64,000 nt of DNA, from assembly GCA_033032865.1 (NCBI GenBank), contig JAWHQI010000068.1, forward strand, positions 1,674,001 through 1,738,000, given 5' to 3'. This DNA is from Dactylorhiza incarnata (taxonomy: Eukaryota > Streptophyta > Magnoliopsida > Asparagales > Orchidaceae). Positions 55,561-64,000 of the stretch are shown piece by piece (the first letter of the stretch is position 1; every line of letters begins with the position of its first letter). A program made the translations under genes and the position numbers. A model generated the notes under the pieces. The model was not told the DNA's origin. It ran no database searches and worked only from the letters and a program-made list of their open reading frames with translations.

Positions 55561-56755
55561 TTCTGCTTAGGCTCTTCATGCTTAGGTCTTTGGTTAGGCT
55601 CTTCATTGTCACTCTTAGAAGAGGAGCTGTCCTCAGAGTCTGTATCACTCCAGGCTTCTGCTATAAAGCCTCTTTATGTTTTCTTCCCCTTTTTCTTGAG
55701 ATCTTTCTTTTTCAGATCTTTCTTTGTCTTAGCATTTTCTGGACATTCTGGGGCAATATGTCCAGGTTTCCTGCAAGAAAAACAAATAATTTCTTTAGTA
55801 GGAGTCTTGTCATACCTTGGTTTTGACTCTCTCCTTCTTGATCCATCTGTCCTGACCCATTTCTTGAATTTTCTGGCCAGGAAACCGAATAGTTCTTCTT
55901 CAGTGATAGTGCTTCCTTCTTCTGTAGCATTTAATGCAATGTTCTTGTCTTTTGAAGAAGTTGGGGTGTTTTCTGTTCTCTTCTTCTCTTCTCTAGTTTT
56001 CAGCAGTGGCTCATAGGATCTGAGTTTTCCAAAAAGAGCATCTGTTGAAATTTCCCTTTGTCCTCTTGTGACTCTTATTGCCCATATCCTTGAATCCCAT
56101 GAGCTTGGGAGACTCATCAGCAATTTGTCATTGATTTCTGTAAGAGAGATTTATCTATCCAAGTCCCTTAGATGATTGATGATCAGAATAAATCTGTCAT
56201 ACATCTCAGAGATGCTTTCTTCATTCTTCTTTTGGAAGTTCTCATATTGAGAGATCAATAGAGCCTTCCTATCTTTCCTTTCATCAGCACTTCCTTCTAC
56301 CATCTTTATGAGAGCCTCCCAAATTTCTTTGGCTGATTCACAATCAACAACCCTTTGAAAGATTTCATCAGAGAGGGTTGAGACCAGAATATTTACAGCC
56401 TTTGCATCACATGTTCCTGCCTTTTTCTCTTCAACTGTCCACTCAGCTTTTGGGACAAGTGTTTGAGTCACTTCACCACTTGAGTCTTTTCTATAAGGCT
56501 TGGGAGGACCTGTCAAGATAACATTAAATAAATCTTCATCAATAGAGTTCATATAAATCCTAATTCTTGTTTTCCAAACTGCAAACTTTTAAAGATTGCA
56601 CATTGGTGGTCTGGTGGAAGCATAATCTTTGATTTGTGCCATGTGAAAAATAATTGTTACAAAAAAAATATATATATATATATATATAAATAGGAAGTAG
56701 GACCTTTTTGATCAATGAGTTATCCTTTTTAGATCAACCTCCCTCCGATACCAAT
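55561..56755 (-). pseudogene. Truncated Sirevirus-like gag (second copy)
   Basis: Nearly the same sequence as 61855-63004. Visible on the - strand: PPKPYRKDSSGEVTQTLVPK near 56495, GTCDAKAVNILVS near 56410, CESAKEIWEALIKMVEG near 56330, SWDSRIWAIR near 56095, and a zinc knuckle CFSCRKPGHIAPEC (55743-55784). A stop (near 56150) splits the frame that is open in the other copy. The primer site next to the LTR reads TGGTATCGGAG, mutated from TGGTATCAGAG. The fragment ends at 55561 at a join containing short duplicated pieces. Confidence 0.88.
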
Positions 56756-57016
56756 TGAAAGTGCACAGATAACCTCACTAGAATTCTCTAGAGGGGGGGT
56801 GAATAGAGATTTAAAATATTTTGTGCAAATATATATATATATATTTATGTGGTGATCACAGATTAAGGCTTCCCACACACCAACAAGAATTAACCAAGTA
56901 AAGAAAATAAATGCAAGAAAAGAAATCACAACACAACACAAGGAAATATAGTGGTTCCCCAAACTTTGGGTAGTCCACTCTTCTACCCCCTTGGTAGGAA
57001 ATTCACTATCTTGCAC

Positions 57017-57135
57017 TGAGTCTTTTGATAAGGAGACTCTTAGAACCACCCTGAGTCTTTTGACAAGGAGACTCTTAGAACCAACTGAGTCTTTTGAAAA
57101 GGTGACTCTTAGAACCAGTACAACTGAATTTTTTG
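57017..57135 (-). repeat. Four leader repeats with CCTTATCAAAAG core
   Basis: In + orientation CTGAGTCTTTTGATAAGG and variants begin near 57017, 57051, 57085 and 57124, about 34 bp apart. On the sense strand the first unit can fold as GAGTCT / AGACTC around the loop CCTTATCAAA. The last unit is decayed. They lie between the TATA box and the LTR end, so they would be in the transcript leader. Confidence 0.75.
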
Positions 57136-57772
57136 AAGAGTGATTCTAAAAACTCTTTTACAATATTTGAAAGTGAAAATAAGGTAAAGAAGAGAGATAT
57201 AAAAAGACAAGAAAGAATCTTCTTCCTAGAAAGAAGATTGGAGGCACAAGAAGTAGTGAATAAAATCTCTCTTCTATAGTGAGAAGGAGATTGTAGCCCT
57301 TTTTCTCTCTTTTGTGAGAGGTATCAGAGTATGCAGCAGAGTGGCTTCGTAAGCAGGAGAAGATGGAAGCTTGATCTTTGTTGCAGCACTATCTCTCAAT
57401 TTTCTCTTTTCACTTGGGAGCTCTTTCTCTTTTTCAATGTGTATATGGTGGATCACTTCTTGTTGCTCTCTGCCGACCACCTTGTTATTTATAGCTCTGT
57501 TCATTAAAATAACACTATAGGAGAGTAATCAATTAGCAGGTAGAGTTTTAGAAAGAAAGAGAAATTTCCATAACAGTTATATCCATAGAAGGAAAGTATT
57601 CAATATGATTTCAAATAATGTCCATAAAGGATTTAATCAATTTAGCCAAGAATCTATTAGAGGAAATAATGATTCAGAACGGCTATAAAGAATAAATTGA
57701 TTCCATATAAATCAGATCTATGAAAGAAGGAAAGAGATCTGGCGATTTTTGAATTAATCATAGAAATCGACG

Positions 57773-58001
57773 TGCGTCGATTACTATTCGACGTAGGCGT
57801 CGAATTCGTCCTGGCAGAGCGTCGAGAGGAGAATAAGGAAGGTGCGTCGACTAGGGTGCGTCGAATTCTCAAGATACGTCGACTAGAAGTCAGAGCTACG
57901 TCGACATAGGATACGTCAAATTCTGCTTGGAGCTACTTCGACTCATTCTGAAAGGAACGTCGATACAACTTCGACGTTGCGTCGAATACTATTTGACGCA
58001 T
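57773..58001 (-). repeat. 8-7-8 TCGACG dyads in U3 of LTR A
   Basis: Complete dyads with a 7-nt centre start at 57773 (TGCGTCGA / TCGACGTA), 57956 (AACGTCGA / TCGACGTT) and 57978 (TGCGTCGA / TTGACGCA). Between them lie single or direct half-sites GCGTCGA and ACGTCGA spaced 14-22 bp. The nearest dyad is about 270 bp upstream of the TATA box. Confidence 0.8.
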
Positions 58002-58279
58002 ATTTACTTACCTTGATTTTCCTTTCTTGGAATTCATATTTTACTCATTTTCAGGGGTTAAGAGAAATCATTTTCCCAACAATCTCTCCCTATTTGTCTT
58101 AACCCTATTTAGAGGGAAATTGTACTAGCATTTAATCAACTCAGCAGGGCAATTATATAGAACAAAAATATGTCAAACAATCAGATGAGAAATTAGAAAG
58201 AGAGATCATATAAACAAACTTCCCAGAATTATATAAACAGACTTCATGTTTAGTATTCAACTATAAGGTAAAATATATC

Positions 58280-58860
58280 AGCATTATTTTCAATCATGAT
58301 TCAGGAGGGGTAGGAGGAGTCTTTCTTTTTCTTTTGAATACTTTGGTGGGTTGCTCTTTCTCAGTAGCAGATTGTACCCTCAGCTCCCCCTGAGTCACAG
58401 TGGTGTGCTCCCCTGGAATGGAACTTCAGAGCCTTCTATTTCTATTTCAGTATTAATTAAAACAGCATCTGGCTCCATCTGAGCTTCAGCTTCAGCCAAC
58501 ACAGCATCTGGCTGTCCTTTTTTACTTTCAACTTCATTCTCAGCAGTATCCAGCTCCCCCTGAGTTTCAGTTTCTTTGTCTTTCTCACCTTCTGCCACAT
58601 CTTCCTTTTCAGCTTCATTTTCTGCCCTGCTTGCCTCCCCTTGTAATAGTACTACTTGATTTGCAGCCTCTCTTGCTATATTGAGTACCTCTATTGTTTG
58701 TTTTTCAATATATAGATCAGGTACTTTCTCATTTCCAATTGTCTTGAGCAGTGCAAGACTGTCAGATTTTGAAGAAGGAGGGGATTCGTGTGAGGGAGAT
58801 TTATGATTGGAGGGCTGCTCTTCATCTAGCCTCTCCCCCTTCTTGACCTTCTATGCCAAG
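58280..58860 (-). pseudogene. Acidic coding remnant after the extra ORF
   Basis: An E/Q/D-rich frame (58598-58395: EGEKDKETETQGELDTAENE, later EAEAQMEPDAVL) lies downstream of the proline-rich ORF, with frameshifts between. GELDTAE/GQPDAVLAEAEAQMEPDAVL contains short internal repeats. It may be the C-terminal part of the same protein. No domain is recognised. Confidence 0.35.
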
Positions 58861-58864
58861 TAGG

Positions 58865-60161
58865 TTAAGAAAGACTAGGTAACTCTTGAGGAAGAGAGAG
58901 AGAGTTTTTCAGACATTGCACAGAGGCACTGACCCCATCTATTTGGGTGTGCATATGTAGGATGGAGGAATGAATTTGGGAGCAGTGCTCATCCAACATT
59001 GCTTGGAATGTTTGAGCTGCTGATGCAATGCACTGAGTGAGGAGAGCTTCAGTGGATGCAGATGGTTCATGTTGTGGTTGATGATGAGTAGAGAGTGGTG
59101 GAGGTGGTGATGAAGCTGGAGAGAAGTTAGTTGATACATGAGGTATGGGTGATAAAGGAGGTTGAGAGGATGAGAATGTAGGAGGAGGTAGAGATGGAGA
59201 AACTGCTGTTTGAGCAGGTGTTTGAGAAGAGGTAGGTAGAGTAGGAGTTATGAGAGTGGAAGAGACTAGTGGAGTAGATGATGGTGGTAGAGAAGGAGTG
59301 TTTCTTGGAGGAGGAGGAGGAGGAGATGGATGACAAGGAGAATTAGGAGGAGAGAGAGTTCTGTCAGGAATGGAACCAGGCTTGGGGATTTGCCTGGTCC
59401 ATTTGGAGAAGAGGGCAATGGACATCCTCTTTCCAGGAGGGATAGGAATTCCTTTTGACCTACAGAGGTCAGGGAAGAAGTGGAAGAGTACTTGACTCAT
59501 AATTCTCATGTAGGCATTCTCTTTGTGAGAATATCTAGAGTCTATCATCTTGAGCTGACAGCTGGCCCAGTCTATTTTCTTCTTCAATACAAGGGCCCCC
59601 ATGATGTTCAGTTGCTGCTTGGGTACTGCATCATGGGCTGAAATTTTTCATAGTAGTATCTTTCCTACTATATCTGCTAGCAGTCTGTACTCCTCAGAAA
59701 AATCTATTTTCTTTAGATGGATTGGTTTATCCCATGAAAACTTCATGGTGGTTAGCAGATGCTTGATTTCATCAGGTGTGAGGTCTATAGATTCATCACC
59801 TAATAGGGGAATGATAAAGACTTATAAGGTTACTCTTTAGAAATTGATTTCCTTTCCCTATTTTATTTGAACAAAGATAATATTAGGATGTACCTGAAGG
59901 AAGATCAAAGGTGGTCCTAATATGTTCTGCAGAGATTGAGACTGGTGTCTCATAGATTATTCCCTGGATTTCTCCTTTTTCAGATATCTGAACATGAGTC
60001 ATCAGCTCTGTGAGCTCTATTTCCAGGAGCTTGCATCTTATGGAGATGAGTTTGTCCAATCCAGCTTCAGTGAAGAGAGCTATGATGTTCTTATAATTTT
60101 CTGCAGCGGCTTGGAAGGAGTCGAGATCAATGTCGAAACCAGAGTTTATCTTCGGAGCCAT
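58865..60161 (-). pseudogene. Extra ORF of the Sirevirus-like element (two exons, one stop)
   Basis: Exon 1 (60161-59894) starts MAPKINSGFDIDLDSF and ends FDLPS. Exon 2 (59800-58865) continues with GDESIDLTPDEIKHLLTTMK, and TGA at 59650-59648 is the only stop before 58865. The second part has a conserved-looking globular stretch (WASCQLKMIDSRYSHKENAY, then FFPDLCRSKGIPIPPGKR), a long Pro/Ser/Thr-rich linker (near 59390-59070) and a C-terminal helical part. About 400 residues in all. Its place between gag and 3' LTR is where Sireviruses may carry an env-like ORF, and its layout resembles the 'putative plant transposon protein' family. I see no clear signal peptide or membrane segment. Function unknown. 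Confidence 0.6.
59801..59893 (-). other. Candidate 93-nt spliceosomal intron in the extra ORF
   Basis: On the - strand the donor is CTTCAG|GTACATCC and the acceptor CCCCTATTAG|GTGATG. Removing it joins the two frames. Unspliced, the frame ends five codons after the donor. The segment is T/A-rich (TATTATCTTTGTTC), as plant introns are. Confidence 0.55.
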
Positions 60162-60249
60162 TTTAGGTTAGTGAAAGAGAGGAGGAATGGCTGGACTATG
60201 GAGTAAGAAGGATAAAGGATGCAGAGTAGTGAAGGTTTCTAACTGAAGA

Positions 60250-60490
60250 GTCTTTTTAAGTCAGGTGAAGCGTCGAAACGGGACTCAATTCGAGGCTTAT
60301 TCGGTACTTCAGTGGATGTGACCGAAAATATTTTAGCATTGCCGCTCATTTTTATGAAGTCGACGTTACGTCGAGTGAAATTCGACGTAAGCGTCGATAC
60401 AGCCCGCGTTAAGATGTTTGCGTTTCGTATCGACGTATGCGTCTATTTTACTTATTGAGTTGAGTCATCGACGGTGCGTCGATTAGAAGT
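60250..60490 (-). repeat. TCGACG dyads in front of the extra ORF
   Basis: About 90-320 bp upstream of the ORF start are 8-7-8 dyads TACGTCGA/TCGACGTA (near 60368) and TGCGTCGA/TCGACGTG (near 60475), plus GCGTCGA half-sites. The same word fills the LTR U3. A second, internal promoter or a shared recognition site is possible. Confidence 0.7.
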
Positions 60491-60599
60491 CGACGTGACT
60501 TTTGATTTTCCTAAAGAATTTTAGGTGTTTATTTCTTTTTATCTCTTCCTAGTTCTAAGTCAGTCTAGGACTAATTTTTACAGATCGTTTGATTGGTTG

Positions 60600-62964
60600 T
60601 GCCAACATTGTTTGGCAAGGTGGCCAGTTTTGTTACATATATGGCACTTGATTATTTTATTCTTATGATAATTTGAGTGTAGAGAAGGTTAGAAGGGTTG
60701 ATTAGGATAGAAAGTTTGATTAGGATGGGAATTTTGGTTACCAGGTTTAGGGTAGAAATTTTGGTTAGGATAGAGGTGTTGATTAGGATGGAAATCATGG
60801 TTAGGATGAATGGATCCTGAATGGGAATTATAGAAGGTTTTTGGAGAATAGGCATTTAAGTTGCTCTGAATTTTTGTGCGTCGATATCTATTCGACGCAT
60901 GTTGATAGTTGCTTCGATTTATATTCTGCGCTTTCTCCCGATAGCGTTGATCTGATATCGACGCATGGAAAAAGTTGCGTCGATTGGAAGTCGACGTACT
61001 TTTATTCAAGCGTCGAGTAGAGGTCGAGGCATCTGAGAGGTTGCGTTGAGTAAAAGTTGACGCAATATCATTCATGCGTCGATATAAAGTCGACGCAACT
61101 GTATCTTCACACATTTTCTTTTTCCCTTTTTCTAATTTTGTTCTTTTATGTATTGTTTTTTTGGCTTAGTTTCTTCTTCAGATGAAGTTTGAGAGTCATC
61201 AGCTGAATAATATGATGTTTCATCAAATTGTTTTATTTCCTTGAGGGAGTCTTCTTCCTTATTTAGTGAGTCTTTTTCTTGGTTTAATTTGATGGGTTTT
61301 GTGAATTTTACAGGGATCATCCAAGTAGGTTTGTTGGATGGAACTTGGCTGGTTGAGGGATCAGCCCCTAGACCAAGATTTTTATGTCACCTTGTTTGTT
61401 GTTCAGAGATTTCCTTGAGAGTTTGGCTTCTCATGTTTATTGATTCTTCAAAGGCTTTTGCCTGGGATACCTTATCCTTAAGAAGCTGGTTTTCTATTCT
61501 AGCCCTTTCTACTTCCTTTTCTATGATGTTTACTTCAAAATTTTTAGAGCATTTATCCTCTCTATTTCTCTGGTTTTTAGCCATATTAATTTGTTCCTTT
61601 AGATCTTTAATTTCTTGTGTAGCTTTTAGTTGATCTAGACACATTCCCATAAAATCATTTCTGAAATTATCACTTTGAAAATCTATTTCATCAAAAATGC
61701 TTACCACATCCTTATCCTCATATTCCTCCAAGATAATAAGGCTATCTTCTTTTTCATCTTCAGAAGATATGCTTTCTTCTGATCCTGTCTCACTCCATGA
61801 TTTAGCACCATCATCATTCTTTGATCCTTCAAGGGCCATTAAGCATAGATCTTCTTGCTTAGGCTCTTCATTGTCACTCTTAGAAGTGGAGCTGTCCTCA
61901 GAGTCTGTATCACTCCAGGCTTCTGCTATAAAGCCTCTTTCTTTCTTCTTCCCCTTTTTCTTGAGATCTTTCTTTTTCAGATCTTTCTTTGTCTCAGGAT
62001 TTTCTGGACATTCTGGGGCAATATGTCCAGGTTTCCTGCAAGAATAACAAATAATTTCTTTAGTAGGAGTCTTATCATACCTTGGTTTTGACTCTCTCCT
62101 TCTTGATCCATCTGTCCTGACCCATTTCTTGAATTTTCTGGCCAGGAAACTGAATAGTTCTTCTTCAGTGATAGTGCTTCCTTCTTCTGTTGCTTTTAAT
62201 GCAATGTTCCTGTCTTTTGAAGAAGTTGGGGTGTTTTCTCTTCTCTTCTCTGGTTTTCAGCAGTTGCTCAATGGATCTGAGTTTTCCTAAAAGGGCATCT
62301 GTTGAATTTCCCTTTGTCCTCTTGTGTCTCTTATTGCCCATATCCTTGAATCCCATGATCTTGGGAGACTCATCAACAATTTGTCATTGATTTCTGTAAG
62401 AGAGATTTCTCTATCCAAGTCCCTTAGATGATTGATGATCAGAATAAATCTGTCATACATCTCAGAGATGCTTTCTTCATTCTTCTTTTGGAAGTTCTCA
62501 TATTGAGGGATCAATAGAGCCTTCCTATCTTTTTTTTCATCAGCACTTCCTTCTACCATCTTTATGAGAGCCTCCCAAATTTCTTTGGCTGATTCACAAT
62601 CAACAACCCTTTGAAAGATTTCATCAGAGACGGTTGAGACCAGAATATTTACAGCCTTTGCATCACATGTTCCTGCCTTTTTCTCTTCAACTGTCCACTC
62701 AGCTTTTGGGACAAGTGTTTGAGTCACTTCACCACTTGAGTCTTTTCTATAAGGCTTGGGAGGACCTGTCAAGATAACATTTAATAAATCTTCATCAATA
62801 GAGTGAATATAAATCCTAATTCTTGTTTTCCAAACTGCAAACTTTTCAAGATTAAACATTGGTGGTCTGGTGGAAGCATAATCTTTGATTTGTGTCATGT
62901 GAAAAATAATTGTTAGAAAAATATATATATATATATAAATAGGAGTTAGGACCTTTTTGATCAA
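60600..62964 (-). pseudogene. Sirevirus-like gag with two zinc knuckles
   Basis: ATG at 62964-62962 or a nearby ATG starts the frame. Motifs: TRPPMFNLEKFAVWKTRIRI near 62855, GTCDAKAVNILVS near 62660, ESAKEIWEALIKMVEG near 62590, SWDSRIWAIR near 62340. A 1-nt deletion near 62305 (compare 56045) shifts the frame. Zinc knuckle 1 is CYSCRKPGHIAPEC (62008-62049). Acidic and coiled-coil segments follow (61839-61387), then an 11-residue S/T-R-R repeat (60877-61097), a 7-residue NQxFYPN repeat (60690-60800), and zinc knuckle 2 CHICNKTGHLAKQC (60605-60646). Gag would package RNA. Stops near 61386 and 61115 interrupt the C-terminal part. Confidence 0.88.
60877..61097 (-). repeat. Seven 33-bp repeats with 8-7-8 TCGACG dyads inside gag
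   Basis: Units start at 60877, 60910, 60943, 60976, 61009, 61042 and 61075, exactly 33 bp apart. Each has TGCGTCGA or AGCGTCGA (or a 1-2-base variant), seven bases, then TCGACGCA or a variant; unit 2 is the most decayed. On the sense strand they encode an 11-residue repeat with ASTxxRR. The period is in frame. Confidence 0.92.
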
Positions 62965-62991
62965 GGAGTTATCCTTTTTAGATCAACCTCC

Positions 62992-63002
62992 CTCTGATAC
63001 CA
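62992..63002 (-). promoter_or_regulatory. Primer binding site (tRNA-iMet type), intact
   Basis: On the - strand TGGTATCAGAG, 2 bp inside the LTR B end. The copy beside LTR A has G in place of the second A. Confidence 0.9.
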
Positions 63003-63004
63003 AT

Positions 63005-64000
63005 TGAAAGTGCACAGATAACCTCACTAGAATTCTCTAGAGGGGGGGTGAATAGAGATTTAAAATATTTTGTGCAAATATATATATATTTATATGTGGT
63101 GATCACAGATTAAGGCTTCCTACATACCAACAAGAATTAACCAAGTAAAGAAAATAAATGCAAGAAAAGAAATAACAGCACAACACAAGGAAAAATATAG
63201 TGGTTCCCCAAACTTTGGGTAGTCCACTCTTCTACCCCCTTGGTAGGAAATTCACTATCTTGCACTGAGTCTTTTGATAAGGAGACTCTTAGAACCACCC
63301 TGAGTCTTTTGACAAGGAGACTCTTAGAACCAACTGAGTCTTTTGAAAAGGAGACTCTTAGAACCAGTACAACTGAATTTTTTGAAGAGAGATTCTAAAA
63401 ACTCTTTTACAATATTTGAAAGTGAAAATAAGGTAAAGAAAAGAGATAATAAAAAGACAAGAAAGAATCTTATTCCTAGCAAGAAGATTGGAAGCACAAG
63501 AAGTAGTGAATAAAATCTCTCTTCTATAGTGAGAAGGAGATTGTAGCCCTTTTTCTCTCTTTTGTGAGAGCCATCAGAGTATGCAGCAGAGTGGCTTCAA
63601 AAGCAGGAGAAGATGGAAGCTTGATCTTTGCTGCGGCACTATCTCTCAATTTTCTCTTTTCACTTGGGAGCTCTTCCTCTTTTTCAATGTGTATATTGTG
63701 GATCACTTCTTGTTGCTCTCTGCCGACCACCTTGTTATTTATAGCTCTGTTCATTAAAATAACACTATAGGAGAGTAATCAATTAGCAGGCAGAGTTTTA
63801 GAAAGAAAGAGAAATTTCCATAACAGTTATATCCATAGAAGGAAAGTATTCAATCTGATTTCAAATAATGTCCATAAAGGATTTAATCAACTTAGCCAAG
63901 AATCTATTAGAGGAAAGAATGATTCAGAACGGCTATAAAGAATAAATTGATTCCATATAAATCAGATCTATGAAAGAAGGAAAGAGATCTGGCGATTTTT
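63005..64000 (-). repeat. Sirevirus-like LTR B (5' LTR, truncated by the window edge)
   Basis: Aligns base for base with 56756-57750 with few differences (AT-run length, scattered substitutions). It carries the leader repeats at 63266-63385 and the TATA region near 63737. The remaining U3 with its dyads lies beyond the window. Confidence 0.92.

Larger units (their letters stand above)
56756..58081 (-). repeat. Sirevirus-like LTR A, shared by two internal regions
   Basis: 1326 bp. On the - strand it starts TGTTGGGAAAATG at 58081, after AATAGGGAGAGAT, and ends GTGCACTTTCA at 56756 next to a primer site. So it has an internal region on both sides. It contains a CTATAAATAA TATA site near 57487, TCGACG dyads at 57773-58000 and four CTTATCAAAAG repeats near 57017-57130. 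It is almost identical to LTR B over the 995 bp available. Confidence 0.92.
58082..63004 (-). mobile_element. Sirevirus-like internal region without recognisable pol
   Basis: Bounded by LTR B (5') and LTR A (3'), 4.9 kb. On the - strand the order is primer site, gag with two zinc knuckles, a TCGACG-dyad leader, an apparently spliced extra ORF, then the polypurine tract. I find no protease, integrase, reverse transcriptase or RNase H motif, so it would need these in trans. Confidence 0.8.

Noticed and set aside
58865..59602. Host proline-rich or extensin-like gene
   Set aside because: No SPPPP-tyrosine extensin pattern or signal peptide; it lies between two Sirevirus-like LTRs and joins an upstream exon of the same element.
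60877..61097. CRISPR-like array (regular 33-bp period with palindromic repeats)
   Set aside because: There are no unique spacers, the repeats lie in frame inside gag, and the surroundings are plant retroelements.

Overview
The window looks like intergenic DNA from a large, repeat-rich flowering-plant nuclear genome. No host gene, tRNA or rRNA could be supported. Almost everything recognisable is an LTR retrotransposon or a piece of one. Ty1/copia elements (Sirevirus-like and others) and Ty3/gypsy elements (Athila/Tat-like and probable chromoviruses) are present, with one TRIM and one 5'-truncated RTE-type LINE. The species cannot be named from the sequence. The plant assignment rests on the Sirevirus-type pol, Athila-type gag/protease, tRNA-Asp and tRNA-iMet primer sites, and the TRIM.

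Layout: 1-4557 is the 3' half of a + strand Sirevirus-like element (pol, repeated polypurine tracts, 3' LTR). 4558-9600 is a promoter-bearing LTR region made largely of four nested tandem repeats (169, 80, 45 and 149 bp) ending in a TATA box. 9611-13546 holds two - strand LTRs. 13832-18390 is a + strand Athila-like LTR, primer site, gag and protease; the protease is split by a 424-bp TRIM with a perfect 5-bp target duplication. 18.4-21.8 kb is unassigned. 21.8-22.2 kb and 32.1-32.2 kb are two halves of an old + strand copia element, split by a complete - strand copia element (22241-32077). 34792-35550 is the LINE. 35.9-41.1 kb holds degraded LTRs and unrecognised ORFs. 41.4-43.1 kb has a gypsy pol tail and a - strand promoter. 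43086-50150 is a - strand Athila/Tat-like array in which two LTRs flank a 448-bp remnant internal region. 50150-51776 is a + strand copia gag-protease-integrase fragment, cut by a - strand copia element (51777-55560). 55561-64000 is a - strand Sirevirus-like array in which one LTR is shared by two internal regions. Its fuller member has gag and an apparently spliced extra ORF but no recognisable pol.

The most unusual feature is a recurring architecture. Nearly every LTR family here carries its own CpG-rich inverted-repeat 'word', usually arrayed upstream of the LTR TATA box. In the copia families it recurs just downstream of pol and, in two of them, inside gag. Two formats are strikingly regular. 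One is a 34-36-bp unit of two self-palindromic arms, found in two copia families, one probable gypsy LTR and (with different bases) an Athila LTR. The other is an 8-7-8 dyad of the form NCGTCGA-N7-TCGACGN, repeated every 32 or 33 bp in two Sirevirus-like families. Family-private yet format-conserved sites suggest cis-acting DNA or RNA recognition elements. I see the sequences directly; the function is inference.

All coding regions are defective to some degree (nonsense, frameshift, truncation or interruption). All counts and coordinates were read by eye, so ends of LTRs without a matched primer site, polypurine tract or target duplication are approximate.
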